Origin: Cervus elaphus
Lineage: Eukaryota; Chordata; Mammalia; Artiodactyla; Cervidae
Direction: 5' to 3'
Assembly (NCBI RefSeq): GCF_910594005.1
Contig: NC_057825.1
Location: 53,785,037 to 53,849,036, forward strand
DNA: 64,000 bases
Positions 32,190 through 43,285 of the stretch are shown here, piece after piece; within the stretch, counting starts at the first letter, position 1; the number at the start of each line of letters is the position of its first letter. The translations under genes were made by a program, and so were the position numbers. Under the pieces are notes generated by a model. It was not told the DNA's origin. It saw only the letters and a list, made by a program, of their open reading frames with translations, and searched no databases.

Positions 32190-33740
32190 GCTAATCAATG
32201 AATATAGTAAAGTTGCAGGATATAAAATTAACACACAGAAATCTCTTACATTCCTATACACTAACAATGAGAAAACAGAAAGAGAAATTAAGGAAAAAAT
32301 TCCATTCACCACTGCAATGAAAAGAATAAAATACTTAGGAATATATCTACCTAAAGAAACAAAAGACCTATATATAGAAAACTATAAAACACTGATAAAA
32401 GAAATCAAAGAGGAAACAAATAGAGAAATACACCGTGTTCATGGATCAGAAAAATCAGTGTAGTGAAAATGAGTATACTACCCAAAGCAATCTATAGATT
32501 CAATGCAATCCCTATCAAGCTACCAATGGTATTCTTCACAGAACTAGAACAAATAATTTCACAATTTGTATGGAAATACAAAAAACCTCAAATAGCCAAA
32601 ATAATCTTGAGAAAGAAGAATGGAACTGGAGGAACCAATCTGCCTGACTTCAGGCTCTACTACAAAACCACAGTCATCCAGACAGTATGGTACTGGCACA
32701 AGGGCAGAAATATAGATCAATGGAACAAAATAGAAAGCCCAGAGATAAAACCACCACCTATGGACACCTTATATTTGACAAAGGAGGCAAGGATATACAA
32801 TGGAGAAAAGACAATCTCTTTAACAAGTGGTGCTGGGAAAACTGGTCAACCACTTGTAAAAGAATGAAACTAGAACACTTTCTAACACCATACACAAAAA
32901 TAAACTCAAAATGGATTAAGGATCTAAGTGTAAGACCAGAAACTGTAAAACTCCTAGAGGAGAACATAGGCAAAACACTCTCTGACATAAACCACAGCAG
33001 GATCCTCTATGACCCACCCTCCAGAATATTGGAAATAAAAGCAAAAATAAACAAATGGGACCTAATTAAAATTAAAAGCTTCTGCACAACAAAGGAAACT
33101 ATAAGCAAGGTGAAAAGACAGCCTTCAGAATGGGAGAAAATAATAGCAAATGAAGCAATGGAGACAGTTAATCTAAAAAATATACAAACAACTCCTGCAG
33201 CTCAATTCCAGAAAAAATAAATGACCCAATCAAAAAATGGGCCAAAGAACTAAACAGACATTTCTCCAAAGAAGATATACAGATGGCTAACAAACACATG
33301 AAAATATGCTCAGCATCACTCATTATCAGAGAAATGTAAATCAAAACCACAATGACGTACCATTACACGCCAGTCAGAATGGCTGCTATCCAGAAGTCTA
33401 CAAGCAATAAATGCTGGAGAGGGTGTGGAGAAAAGGGAACCCTCTTACACTGTTGGTGGGAATGCAAACTAGTACAGCCACTATGGAGAACAGTGTGGAG
33501 ATTCCTTAAAAAACTGGAAATAGAACTGCCATATGGCCCAGCAATCCCACTCCTGGGCATACACACCGAGGACACTGGGATGGGGAGGGAAGTGGGAGGG
33601 GGGGTTCAGGATGGGGAACACATATATGCCCATGGTGGATTCAAGTCAATGTATGGCAAAACCAATACAATATTGTAAAATAAAATAAATAAATAAATAA
33701 AATTTTTAAAAAATTAAAGCAAAAAAGAATAAATAAAAAA
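32190..33740 (+). mobile_element. L1 3' part, 5'-truncated, with internal deletion
   Basis: It begins in ORF2 and ends in a 3' UTR with an A-rich tail at about 33675-33740. The flanks 'ttaaaaaatgacttta' (about 32173-32188) and 'ttaaaaatgacttta' (33741-33755) are a target duplication differing by one A. The ORF2 part jumps at about 33570 from 'gcatacacaccgaggac' straight into the G-rich late 3' UTR ('gaagtgggagggggggttca'). The intervening ORF2 end and first part of the UTR, still present in the L1 at 52801-53697, are missing. Confidence 0.92.
32463..33570 (+). pseudogene. L1 ORF2 C-terminal fragment
   Basis: The end of the L1 ORF2 protein, whose upstream endonuclease and catalytic reverse transcriptase parts are missing. 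Three overlapping frames carry it: 32463-32867 (134 codons, 'MSILPKAIYRFNAIPIKLPM', 'QFVWKYKKPQIAK'), 32687-33220 (177 codons, 'WCWENWSTTCKRMKLEHF') and 33352-33678 (108 codons, 'CWRGCGEKGTLLHCWWECKL', the cysteine-rich C-terminal motif). Frame changes near 32700-32800 and 33220-33350 and the deletion at 33570 show it is dead. The last frame runs out of ORF2 into UTR. Confidence 0.85.
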
Positions 33741-34039
33741 TTAAAAATGACTTTATAGTATAATTTTATCAGCCTATTAAGAAATTATCAGATAATATTT
33801 TCTAAAATCAGGGTATGCTCCTAAAATGCACTTAACATTTTCTCCACAGATGTACAAGATGCATGTTTACTGCTTCTAAGTTTTCAAAAATTGATAAAAT
33901 AAGAAGTAATATTGTATAGATAAGAAGATAGAGTTGTCAACACTGTAGATATAAAAGTATGTATAAATGTAGATAACATAGATTTTAAATACACAGTAGA
34001 TGTGAAATTGGAGAGATGGCATTTTACTGTCTAAGGAAT

Positions 34040-34255
34040 CCCAGACTCAGAGAAAACTATGTTCAAATTCCTGAGATACCATTGTCTCACTATGTGACCT
34101 TGGGTAATGCACTGCTTATTTCTAGCATCCAGTTTCCTGATCTATGAAATAAAGATCTGAGTACTTCTAAAAGTGTTAAATGATTTAGTGGAAAAACCAA
34201 GCAAATGTGATTAGCATACTGCCTGGCAAACAGTTGTTTCCTGATACTTGTTTGT
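34040..34255 (+). mobile_element. MIR SINE
   Basis: The core 'ctcactatgtgaccttgggt', 'ccagtttcctgatctatgaa' and the end 'agcatactgcctggcaaaca' follow MIR order. Diverged. Confidence 0.62.
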
Positions 34256-34504
34256 CAAATATAAAAACCAAATAAATATAAAAGCTGGGGCAAGGGAGAA
34301 AAACAGATCTATCCTGACCAGCTTTTTCTATTTGAGGGGAGGAAACTCCTATGCATGAGGTAGGATGGGTCATGAAAAACCTCCTGCTTGGAATAGTTTC
34401 CCCTCCTGGCCCTGTTAATGGCTTAGAAGTCCCTACATTATACTTTCAATTGAATAAAGGCAACCAAGTTACATTTTAAATTTTATATGTTCAACATCTG
34501 TAAT

Positions 34505-35035
34505 AGATAGAATATTGGCCTCCATGCCCTAACCTGTAAATATGTTACCTTATATGGCAAAAGGGATTATGAAGATGTGATGAAATTAAGGGCCATGAGA
34601 TGAAGAGATTAGATTTAGATTATTTTAGTGGGACCAAATAATCATACAGTCCTTAATCAGAGAATTTTTTCAGGTTAGGTCAGAGAGATGAAACAGAGAT
34701 GGAGGAGAAGGAATACAAGGCATTTAGTAAGTTCAATTTGCCACTGCTAGCTTTGAAGATGGAGGTCAAATGTAGTTAGTGTCTACAAACTGGTAATAGC
34801 CTTCAGTTGACAGCCAATAAGAAAACAGGGATCTCAGCCCTATAATCACAAGGAATTAAATTCTGCTAACAGTTGGAATGAACAAGAAATGGATAACTGC
34901 CCTACAGTCTCCAGTAAGGAGCACAGCCCTGCTGTGATTTTAGCCTAGCGAGACCCCATCAGACTTCTGAGCTATAGAACTTGAAGATAATAAGTTTGTG
35001 TTGTTTAAATTTTACATAGTAAGGAACTCTGCCCC
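34505..35035 (+). mobile_element. MLT1-type MaLR LTR
   Basis: Nearly complete layout of the old mammalian MLT1 LTR: 'gaatattggcctccatgccc', 'cctgtaaatatgttacctta', 'tatggcaaaagggattatga', 'agatgtgatgaaattaaggg', later 'gagcacagccctgctgtgat', 'tagcctagcgagaccccatc' and 'gataataagtttgtgttgtt'. No gene lies inside. Confidence 0.82.
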
Positions 35036-35159
35036 ACTCAAAAGAAGTCTAGTCTTTGACCTTACCTGTCATGTAGAGATCTTTAGGCCCCTGGAATGTC
35101 CTTCCTGATACAAGTGGCTTTATCTTACAATGTGATTTATTTGGATCACATGGTATGAA

Positions 35160-35446
35160 TATTCAGTCCTGAATATTCATTGGAAGGATTGATGCTAAAG
35201 CTGAAGCTCCTATACTTTGGCCATGTGATGAAAAGAGCCAACTCATTAGGAAACACCCTGATGGCTGGGAAAGACTGAAGGCAGAAGGAGATAGGGCTAC
35301 AGAGGATGAGATGGTTGGATGTCATCACCGATTCGAAGGACGTGAGTTTGAGCAAGCTCCAGGAGTTGGTGATGGACAGGAAAGCCTGGTGTGCTGCAGT
35401 CCATGGGGTTGCAAAGAGTCAGACACAACTGAGCAACTGAACTGAG
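35160..35446 (+). mobile_element. BovB 3' end, 5'-truncated
   Basis: It runs from 'tattcagtcctgaatattca' through 'gatgagatggttggatgtca' to the tail 'gagcaactgaactgagcac'. An imperfect target duplication is possible around 'tatgaat' and 'tatgagt'. Confidence 0.92.
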
Positions 35447-35454
35447 CACAGTAT

Positions 35455-35858
35455 GAGTTTCAACCTCTGAAGAAACTAGAGACTAAACATGTTAGCCTGA
35501 CATCAGGAAGAGGCTGGAGACTAACAGTCAGCAACCTGGACAATGTGTAATTGAGTCTTCATAAAAATTCTGGATACCAAAGGTTTATGAGTGTGTTTCC
35601 CTGGCTGATAATACTATGTGTGTATTGTCACACGTGATAGCCTGGAAAAATTAGCATGTTGCATGTCTCAGTGGAAGAGAAAGACCAGAAGCTCTGCATC
35701 TGGGCCCCCTCTTAGACTCTGCACTGTATGTCTCTTCCTTTGGGTCATTTAAATCTGTATCTTTTCCCTATAATAAATCATTCAGTGAGGAGTGAGTTCA
35801 TTTAGTGAGTTCTGTGAGTCATTCTAAAGAATTATCAAACCCAAGTAACCATGATGGT
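35455..35858 (+). repeat. LTR-like repeat, second family, copy 1
   Basis: It resembles 63100-63465 in order: a 'cctctgcactgtatgtctct'-type block, 'cctataataaatcattcag' (AATAAA near 35771), 'gtgagttctgtgagtcattc' and 'aattatcaaacccaag'. It looks like the R-U5 part of an old LTR that I cannot name. Confidence 0.45.
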
Positions 35859-35861
35859 GGT

Positions 35862-35930
35862 CATGGCTTAATCACCAAGTTGTGTCCAACTCTTGTGACC
35901 CCAAGGACTGTAGCCCACCAGGCTTCTCTT
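35862..35930 (-). mobile_element. 3' fragment of a Bov-A/Bov-tA SINE
   Basis: Only 'caagttgtgtccaactcttg' to 'actgtagcccaccaggcttc' is present; reverse complement. Confidence 0.72.
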
Positions 35931-36099
35931 GAGGTAGAAATTACTAGGTAGTCAGTGTAGAACTCTGAAACCTCGGTCTTGTTTTCATTAAACATCCTGC
36001 TCCATTGCCCCGAATTCCAGGAATGTGTCTTTGGTCTGATAAATTTTCAGCACTCAGATCCAGGGAAGGGCAGTAATAAACTTCTGTTCCATATGCCTG

Positions 36100-36660
36100 A
36101 GGGAAAAATAATTGGGATCATTAATCTTAAGCTAATAATATACTGATCCATTGTAAAATGGCCAGGGGGCACAAAAAAGGGTGGCAACTTAATCTGAGGA
36201 TCAAGAGAAGCCATAAAAATCTTAAGTTAAGCATCTTGATTGGTTAGAAATACCATGATTTGGGGACAAGAGCCAACCAAAAATGCAAAGATTGATACTG
36301 AGAAAGATATAAAACTGCTGTAACTCCCACCTTTTTGGGGACTTTTTGCCGCCTCTCAATGTCTATGCTGAGAGCTTTCTACTTTCCTCTTCTTTAATAA
36401 ATCCTATTTGCTTGCTACCCTTAGTGTTTGCGTGTTCATGGATTCCATTCTTTGGCTCTGCAGGTAAGAACTTGGATTCCCATCTCAATCTGTCCATGGG
36501 ATTTCCCAGGGAAGGATACTGAAGTGGGTTGCCATTTCCTTCTCTAAAGGATCTTCCTAACCCAAAGATCAAAGTTGCATCTCTTGTGTTTCCTGCATTG
36601 GCAACCAGATTCTTTACCAACTGAGCCATGAGGGAAGCCCATGGGGGCCCCCAAATTGGT
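36100..36660 (+). mobile_element. Probable ERV LTR, interrupted by a SINE
   Basis: A TATA box 'gatataaaactgctg' (TATAAAA at 36308-36314) is followed about 85 bases later by AATAAA at 36396-36401, the usual LTR promoter-to-polyA spacing. A G/T-rich U5-like stretch ('gtgtttgcgtgttcatggat') follows. A Bov-tA SINE sits at 36486-36642. The left limit is not fixed. Confidence 0.5.
36486..36642 (-). mobile_element. Bov-tA SINE, 3'-truncated
   Basis: Reverse complement from 'ctgtccatgggatttcccag' to the head 'gccatgagggaagcccatg'. The 3' Bov-A tail is missing. Confidence 0.88.
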
Positions 36661-36919
36661 AGCCAGTGGGAACTTCCAAACTTGTGGCTGGTGTTTGAAA
36701 AGAGGGCAGTTTTGTGGAGGTTGTCTAAATTTTGTAGGACGCCATTTAAGCAGCAATAGAAAGCTAATACAAAAACTACTAATAATAGAAAGCTTAAAAC
36801 AAACAACTCACTTGGGGCACCTTGCCTTAAGAAGATGGACTTGGAATAGTACATATTAGTGGGGGGATTGGGCTAGAGAAGAGTAGATTAAAGCTGAGGG
36901 AGCAAAGTGCCAGCATGAG

Positions 36920-37620
36920 TGTAAAGAGAAGCCCACACTGATGCTGAAAACTCAGCCTCGGTGCACCAGTGCTGAATCAAAGCTTGGAGACAAGCATTTT
37001 GGGTAAAGTAGAAAAGAATAGTTTTATTGCTTTGGGAGACAAAGGGGGACACAGTCTGCCCTAGAGCACTGTGGTCTCAACCTGGGAGGATTTGGTGGGG
37101 GAGTTTTTTAGCAATAGTTCAAGGGATGAGTTGCTGATAAGGATCAGGGTGTGTGCAGGGCCTGCTCTTCTTTAGTCTGGCCTCAAGGGATCTCCTGATG
37201 AGCTTCTGTGGCTCCTTTAATCTGGCCTCAAGTGGTCTCTTAATGAACTTCAAGGTTATCAAACTGACCTTCTCTTTGGAATATTTTGAATTCCGGGGTT
37301 TTAGTTCTTTAGAAGAACTTAAAGATATTATGTGTGTCCCTTGAGGTGGAACCTGGACCCTGTCTCAAGATTATTGTTACTTGACTGCCCCTCCTTTTTT
37401 CTCTGAATCAACTTCCTTCCCTGATTAGCAGCTGTTTGAGTTTGTCCTTATAGACTCAGGAAAGATCAGGGAGCCTGGAGTCTTCCCTATAAAAAAGAAA
37501 CAGAGAACACAGAACGGCTTCTGTTCCCTGGAGCTGCCTGGGGTCCTGCTTGGTTTCAACACTGGTTAGGTGACAGTGCAGCAGGAAGAATCATCCTAAG
37601 AATATTTAGTCAGGAAACAG
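36920..37620 (-). repeat. LTR-like sequence
   Basis: On the minus strand a polyadenylation-like 'caataaaact' lies at about 37029-37020. A near-direct repeat of a segment of about 45 bases lies at about 37170-37250 ('ttagtctggcctcaagggat' and 'ttaatctggcctcaagtggt'). The layout suits an LTR, but the ends and family are unknown. Confidence 0.38.
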
Positions 37621-38590
37621 AAAGGGTTAAGGGATGCTGCACAATTATGTTAGCCATAAGACAGTTCTTCCAGCCTGCACAGAGAGTTTATTTCTGGGAC
37701 CTGCTTTTCAAGTAGGGATTTAAGAAGTCTCTCCTGGGTGCAATTACTAGTGAATAAGCCTCAAGGCCAATATAGCAAAAGGAAAGAGTGCAGCCTTTTT
37801 TTGAGGCATTCATTTGAAAATGATTTGACGGTAGGTGGGCATTTGTTTTCTAATGTACTGGCTCTTCTATTATCCTCAGCTCAATTTATTATGCAGTCAT
37901 CAGTCCCCAGGACAGATTTTCTGACAGGTCTGTGGCAGTCTTGGATAAATTCTGGTATCAGTCATGCAAAATCACTTCTCTCAGTTGCTATGGATTTAGA
38001 TCCTCTAAAGAGTTACATTTCCACCTTATTGATTTGTATAGAATTATTTCAATCACACAGGAAAATGTTTTCTCCAAAATCTTCCTTGGCTGAGTTGAAT
38101 ATTCATACAATATACAAAGAGCAAAAGGTGAATTTCAAACACATTGGTAACAGGTTGCTTTACAAGTAACTAGTCAAGGAGGAAGAATTTCTGGGTTAAC
38201 TCAGGAGTGGTCCAGAGCTAATCACTTCAGCATTCCAGATACAGCAGCCTTCCTTCTACTATCTCTTACCCATGACACATCCTGATGATTTCATAGCTCA
38301 GAAAGCCTTAAATGGAGAATCCTGCCTCATCACTGCCAAATTTTGTTTATGCCCCTACTTCTAAAGTGATTGACATTTACTCACAAGATCAGGCATAGAT
38401 TATAAAAATCAGGAAAAATACAATGCTGGCCATTACCTGAATCATACTAGACAAATTCAGAGATAATAACTTGTGCCAATTATACTCCAATAATTTCTAA
38501 AAATGAAAAAGCATAACTTTTAGGATTGGTGAGATCAAGTAAGACTTTGGGTTTTAGGCAGTCATCCTCTTGTATAAAGTTTTATAGGTT
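37621..38590. other. No recognised feature
   Basis: About 970 bases. It contains a 143-codon + frame (37738-38169) with no domain, signal peptide or family resemblance that I can see; it may be part of old ERV-derived sequence. Confidence 0.35.
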
Positions 38591-38603
38591 ATTATGGAGA
38601 TTA

Positions 38604-38819
38604 TGGGCTTCCCTGGTAGCGCAGTTATAAAGAATCTGCCTGCAGTGCAGGAGACCCTGGTTCGATCCCTGGGTTGGGAAGATCCCTTAGAGGAGGGCAT
38701 GGCAACCCACTCCAGTATTCTTGTCTGGAGAATTCCATGGACAGACGAGCCTGGAAGGCTATAGTCCTAGGGTCATACAGAATCAGACAGGACTGAAGCG
38801 ACTAAGCTGCAGTAGCAGC
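38604..38819 (+). mobile_element. Bov-tA SINE with intact promoter boxes
   Basis: The best-kept SINE head here: 'gggcttccctggtagcgcag' and a perfect B-box-like GGTTCGATCC at 38659-38668. The 3' end reads 'gactgaagcgactaagctgc' and then CAG repeats, as in the ART2A/Bov-A2 group. A target duplication atggagat lies at 38594-38601 and about 38820-38827. Confidence 0.92.
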
Positions 38820-39054
38820 ATGGAGATATGCCTTGAATATTATTCAAGATTTGGATTTTCATCTGAATAAAAGGAGTGACAAATGGGCAAGCAGCACACC
38901 CTCAAAGTACCAAGTGGAAAGTGATAAAGTTGCAGAAAAGAAAGTGGCATTTAATATCCCAATTTGAATATCCCAATTTTTGTGAATAGGACAGTGTATT
39001 GGATGTCTACATTATTCAACCTCAGATTCTGTCCAGGCCTGCTTTGGCCACAAA

Positions 39055-39775
39055 GCAAGCCTCAGTAAATTTAAGAAAACTGAAATCACAACAAGCATCT
39101 TTTCCAACCACAATGCTATGAGATTAGAAGTCAACTGCAAAAAATAATTGTAAAAAGCACAAAAATGTGAAGACTAAATAATGTGCTACTAAACAATGAA
39201 TGGATCAGTGAAGAAATGAAAGAAGAAATTGCTTAAAAATTCCTGGAGAATAATTTAAATGAAAACATGATGATACAAAACCTATGGGGTGTAGCAGAAT
39301 CAGAAAAAGGCTGTACTAAAAGGGCAGTTGTAGTTATACAAGTTTACCTCAAGAAACAACAAAAATATCAAATAAACAAGCCAAGCTTATACTTATAGCA
39401 ACTAGAGAAAGAAGAACAAACACAGCTCAAAGTTAGTTCTCCTAACGTTCAGCTCTACTATCAGAGCAGAAGTAAATAAAATAGAGATTTAAAAAAGATG
39501 AAAGAAATTAAAATCTGGTTCTATGAAAAAATAAACCTGATAAACCTTTAACCAGACAGATTAGAAGATCTGGGAAAAATCAGGTCTCAGATCTCAGATC
39601 CGGTAAAAAAAAAAAAAAAAGAGAGAGAGAGAGAGGACTCAAATCAATAAAATTAGAGATGAAAAAGGATAAGTTACAACCCACACCAATAAAATGGACA
39701 GCCTAGAAGAAACAGAAAAATTCTTAGAAAGGTACAATCTTCCAAGACTGAACTAGGAAGAAACATGAACATTAC
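39055..39775 (+). mobile_element. Old L1 ORF2 fragment
   Basis: DNA words from the middle of L1 ORF2 lie in order: 'gaagaaatgaaagaagaaat', 'aaacaagccaagcttatact', 'ctggttctatgaaaaaataa', 'gaggactcaaatcaataaaa', 'aattcttagaaaggtacaat', 'cttccaagactgaactagga'. Many stops and gaps; no frame survives. An A/GA array interrupts it. Confidence 0.78.
39605..39635 (+). repeat. (A)n(GA)n array within L1
   Basis: Sixteen A followed by about seven GA units, at the place where L1 ORF2 has an A/G-rich 'aaaaagagagagg' stretch. Confidence 0.9.
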
Positions 39776-40254
39776 AAGATTGCTTCAGGAACAACTCTAT
39801 GGCTTTGAAATAACCATCCATCCAAGCATATGCCAGAAGGGTGCATGCTCTGAAATTGTTGTCAAAAAAAGTATCAGTGTTAAGTCACCCAGTCTTTCTC
39901 ATGTTCTCATTCTTCTAGGACTAAGCAAAGGGAAATGTAATAAAAAGGAATTTTGAAGGCAGCTGGCCCCTCCAGTTAAAATAGGGAGCATTACTAAAAA
40001 AGTACTAAATCTTAGTCAATGCAAGATTCCCATGCATCAACCCAGTTCCTGTTCTTTCCTATAAAAGGAGGAGGCAAGCATCACTGGTCATAACTAGGTC
40101 CAAAATGTCTGGTGGTTTCCTAAGACCACTACTTAAGCAAGAGAATCTCCATAACCTTTTAAGGACTGTTGAAATTTCCATCAAAAAGTTCTCACAGAAA
40201 ACAGCTAGATTCCCAAAGTTCCCTAGAGATATTGAAAGGATCCTGTCACTACAT

Positions 40255-41991
40255 CAGTTTAGTTCAATCGCTCAGTAGTGCCTGACTCTTTGTGACCCCA
40301 TGGACTGTAGCACGCCAGGTCTCCCTGTCCATCACCAACTCCCAGAGTCCACCCAAACCCATGTCCATTGAGTCGGTGATGCCATCCAACCATCTCAACC
40401 CCTGTCGTCCCCTTCTCCTCCTGCCCTCAATCGTTCCCAGCATCAGGGTCTTTTTAAATGAGTCAGCTCTTTGCATCAGGTGGCCAAAGTATTGGAGTTT
40501 CAGCTTCAGCATCAGTCCTTCCAATGAATATTCAGGACTGCTTTCTTTTAAGATGGACTTGTTGGATCTCCTTGCAGTCCAAGGGACTCTCAAGAGTCTT
40601 CTCCAACACCACAGTTCAAAAGCATCAATTCTTCGGCACTCAGCTTTCTTCACAGTCCAACTCTCACATCCATACATAACCACTGGAAAAACCATAGCCT
40701 TGACTAGACAGACCTTTGTTGACAAAGTAATGTCTCTGTTTTTCAATATGCTGTCTAGGTTGGTCATAACTTTCCTTCCAAGGAGTAAGTGTCTTTTAAT
40801 TTCATGGCTGCAATCACCATCTGCAGTGATTCTGGAGCCCGAGAAAATAAAGTCTGTCCCTGTTTCCACTGTTTCCCCAACTATTTGCCTTAAAGTGATG
40901 GGACCAGATGCCATGATCTTAGTTTTCTGAATGTTGAGCTTTAAGCCAACTTTTTCACTCTCCTCTTTCACCTTCATCAAGAGGCTCTTTAGTTCTTCAC
41001 TTTCTGCCATAAGGGTGGTGTCATCTGCATATCTGAAATTATTGATATTTCTCTCAGCAATCTTGATTCCAGCTTGTGCTTCCTGCAGCCCAGCATTTCT
41101 CATGATGTACTCTGCATATAAGTTAAATAAGCAGGGTGACAATATACAACTTTGATGTACTCCTTTTCCTATTTGGAACCAGTCTGTTGTTCCATGTCCA
41201 GTTCTAACTGTTGCTTCCTGACCTGCATACAGGTTTCTCAAGAGACAGGTCAGATGTTCTGGTATTCCCATCACTTTTAGAATTTTCCACAGTTTATTGT
41301 GATCCACACAGTCAAAGGCTTTGCCGTAGTCAATAAAGCAGAAATAGATGTTTTTCTGGAACTCTTTTGCTTTTTTGATGATCCAACAGATGTTGGCAAT
41401 TTGATCTATGGTTCCTCTGCCTTTTCTAAATCCAGCTTGAACATCTGGAAGTTCACAGTTGATGTATTGCTGAAGCCTGACTTGGAGAATTTTAAGCACT
41501 ACTTTATTAGAGTGTGAAATGAGTGCAATTGTGTGGTAGTTTGAGCATTCTTTGGCACTGCCTTTCTTTGGGATTGGGATAAAAACTGACCTTTTCCAGT
41601 CCTGTGGCCACAGCTGAGTTTTCCAAATTTGCTGGCATTTTGAGTGCAGCACTTTCACAGCATCATCTTTCAGGATTTGAAATAGCTCAACTGGGATTCC
41701 ATCACCTCCACTAGCTTTGTTCGTAGTGATGCTTCCTAAGGACCATTTGACTTCATATTCCAGGATGTCTGGCTCTAGGTGAGTGATCACACCATCATGA
41801 TTATCTGGGTTGTGGAGATCTTTTTTGTACACTTCTACAGTTCTTCTGTGTATTCTTGCCACCTCTTCCTAGTATCTTCTGCTTCTGTTAGGTCCCTACC
41901 ATTTCTGTCCTTTATTGAACCCATCTTTGCATGAAATGTTTCCTTGGTATCTCTAATTTTCTTGAAGAGATCCCTAGTCTTTCCCATTCTA
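40255..41991 (-). mobile_element. BovB, 5'-truncated, young
   Basis: Boundaries are fixed by a perfect 11-bp target duplication, tgtcactacat, at 40244-40254 and 41992-42002. The 3' tail is at 40255 and the 5' truncation lies at 41991, between the endonuclease and the reverse transcriptase. Its frame is open over the whole coding part after the truncation except the first 40 codons or so, so it is one of the youngest elements in the window. Confidence 0.97.
40264..41862 (-). CDS. BovB reverse transcriptase, N-terminally truncated open frame
   Basis: A 532-codon frame, the longest in the window, ending at a TGA (40266-40264) at the normal end of the BovB protein. In intact BovB this region copies element RNA into DNA at a nicked target. 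Visible motifs: 'GGDGIPVEL' at residues 52-60, 'QAGFRKGRG' at 142-150, the motif A block 'FIDYGKAFD' at 176-184, and the catalytic YADD at 278-281 (41020-41031). The C-terminal region with 'WRRLLRVPW' follows. The whole AP-like endonuclease is missing because the element is 5'-truncated, and no BovB promoter remains, so the ATG at 41860-41862 is only the first in frame. It is a retrotransposon remnant, not a host gene. Expression and activity are unlikely but an intact catalytic core is present. Confidence 0.85.
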   Translation of the reverse strand: MARIHRRTVEVYKKDLHNPDNHDGVITHLEPDILEYEVKWSLGSITTNKASGGDGIPVELFQILKDDAVKVLHSKCQQIWKTQLWPQDWKRSVFIPIPKKGSAKECSNYHTIALISHSNKVVLKILQVRLQQYINCELPDVQAGFRKGRGTIDQIANICWIIKKAKEFQKNIYFCFIDYGKAFDCVDHNKLWKILKVMGIPEHLTCLLRNLYAGQEATVRTGHGTTDWFQIGKGVHQSCILSPCLFNLYAEYIMRNAGLQEAQAGIKIAERNINNFRYADDTTLMAESEELKSLLMKVKEESEKVGLKLNIQKTKIMASGPITLRQIVGETVETGTDFIFSGSRITADGDCSHEIKRHLLLGRKVMTNLDSILKNRDITLSTKVCLVKAMVFPVVMYGCESWTVKKAECRRIDAFELWCWRRLLRVPWTARRSNKSILKESSPEYSLEGLMLKLKLQYFGHLMQRADSFKKTLMLGTIEGRRRRGRQGLRWLDGITDSMDMGLGGLWELVMDRETWRATVHGVTKSQALLSD

Positions 41992-42002
41992 TGTCACTAC
42001 AT

Positions 42003-42995
42003 ATCTTTACCCATTTCAACTCCAACATCCAACCAAAATGGGACCTGAGTTGGGATGGCTTATATGTGGTGCATGTCCATCATTTCCCTCTTATATTCAC
42101 AAACAGCATTGCTACTCAGTAGAACACACCCACTCTCGGAGCCCTTCTCAAAATATTACTCTGTCTTTTTTTCCATCTCCTGAGACTCCAGAACAAAAGA
42201 AAGTTCTGAGGGAGCAATTCACTCAGTACATTATCTTCCGTTTGAGCTATGGCTGTCTAGACTACTTTAGGAGTCCTCCTGACTGTTTTTAAGAACAGTG
42301 GCTGTAAGAATGAATGCAATTTCTAAATGAAGCCTTGCAAATTTCCCACAAGTGGAGTAGGCTCTTGTCAGTATCAATTTCATATTTTACCAAGCAATAT
42401 TTGATTAGCTGCTCTCTCAGAGTCAAGGACAACTGTACTCTCCTTCTGCTGAGGATCACAGAAGTCAGAGTAGTGGAGGTGAAGCATTTTATGTTTATTG
42501 GGAGAAAGTGCTAAGAAACCAGGTGAAGTAAAATCTTCTTACCTATGGGTGAGAGCCTTGGGCACTCTGACGCTCACTGTCTCTGGCAACTCACTCGGCC
42601 TCATCTATCATATCCAACTCAGTAGAGTTTTTATTCCTGCCTCTAAAATTGCTCTTGAATTCATCCCTCCATTGCCCACTGCCTAATAATCCTTCTAACT
42701 AAGAGACTGTATCAAGTTCTTATTTGGTTACTCTTGGCTACAATTTATATCGTCCTTTGCTGCCAAGTCAACCATCTTGAAGCACACTCAAAACCTCTGA
42801 AGTATGTCAGCTTTTAATTTGTATGCAAACTCCTAAACCTAGCACACAAGTTCTTCTAAATTCTGGTCATTACCTCTCAGCTCTATCTCATGCTCTCATT
42901 CTAGTTCTTACCCAAAGTTATTTACTGCCCCTGTGCACGTTGTGCCCTTGGGACTTTCCTTCTGCTATTTCCTTTTTTGCAATTCCTTCCTTCTT
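42003..42995. other. No recognised feature
   Basis: About 990 bases. Several + frames of 60-84 codons overlap; none resembles a known protein. Confidence 0.45.
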
Positions 42996-42999
42996 TCTT

Positions 43000-43285
43000 C
43001 CTTTCTAACACTCAAATACTATGCCTGGACCTAGATCAAACTCTGGCTTGACCATGAAGCCTTCCCTAATCCTCTGACCTGAGGGAGACTGCTCACTCTT
43101 TCCCCTTTTCTCTCTTAGCAAATCGACTGTCTTGTTTCATCAAGTCCTGAATCACACTCTCCTTTATTTTATCTTTCACTAGATTGTGAACTCAGAGACT
43201 ATAAAATTATTATCTAGTATAACTTAATATCTATTCTTGCATGAATACAAGCCTGGCACCTGATACAAATACAATAAATACTGCA
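43000..43285 (+). mobile_element. L2 LINE 3' end
   Basis: 'ccatgaagccttccctaatc', 'ctagattgtgaactcagaga', 'acaagcctggcacctgatac' and 'atacaataaatactgcatga' follow the order of an L2 3' end. Confidence 0.55.

Noticed and set aside
36363..36854. 163-codon minus frame as a gene
   Set aside because: It is an antisense reading through an LTR-like segment and a SINE.
37738..38169. 143-codon + frame as a host gene
   Set aside because: No domain, signal peptide or family resemblance; it lies beside LTR-like DNA and has no visible promoter or splice context.
38604..38680. A functional tRNA gene
   Set aside because: The tRNA-like head with a perfect B box continues into the Bov-A body; no complete cloverleaf or acceptor stem end is present. 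The same applies to all SINE heads here.
40292..40930. 212-codon + frame as a gene
   Set aside because: It is the antisense of the BovB reverse transcriptase frame.
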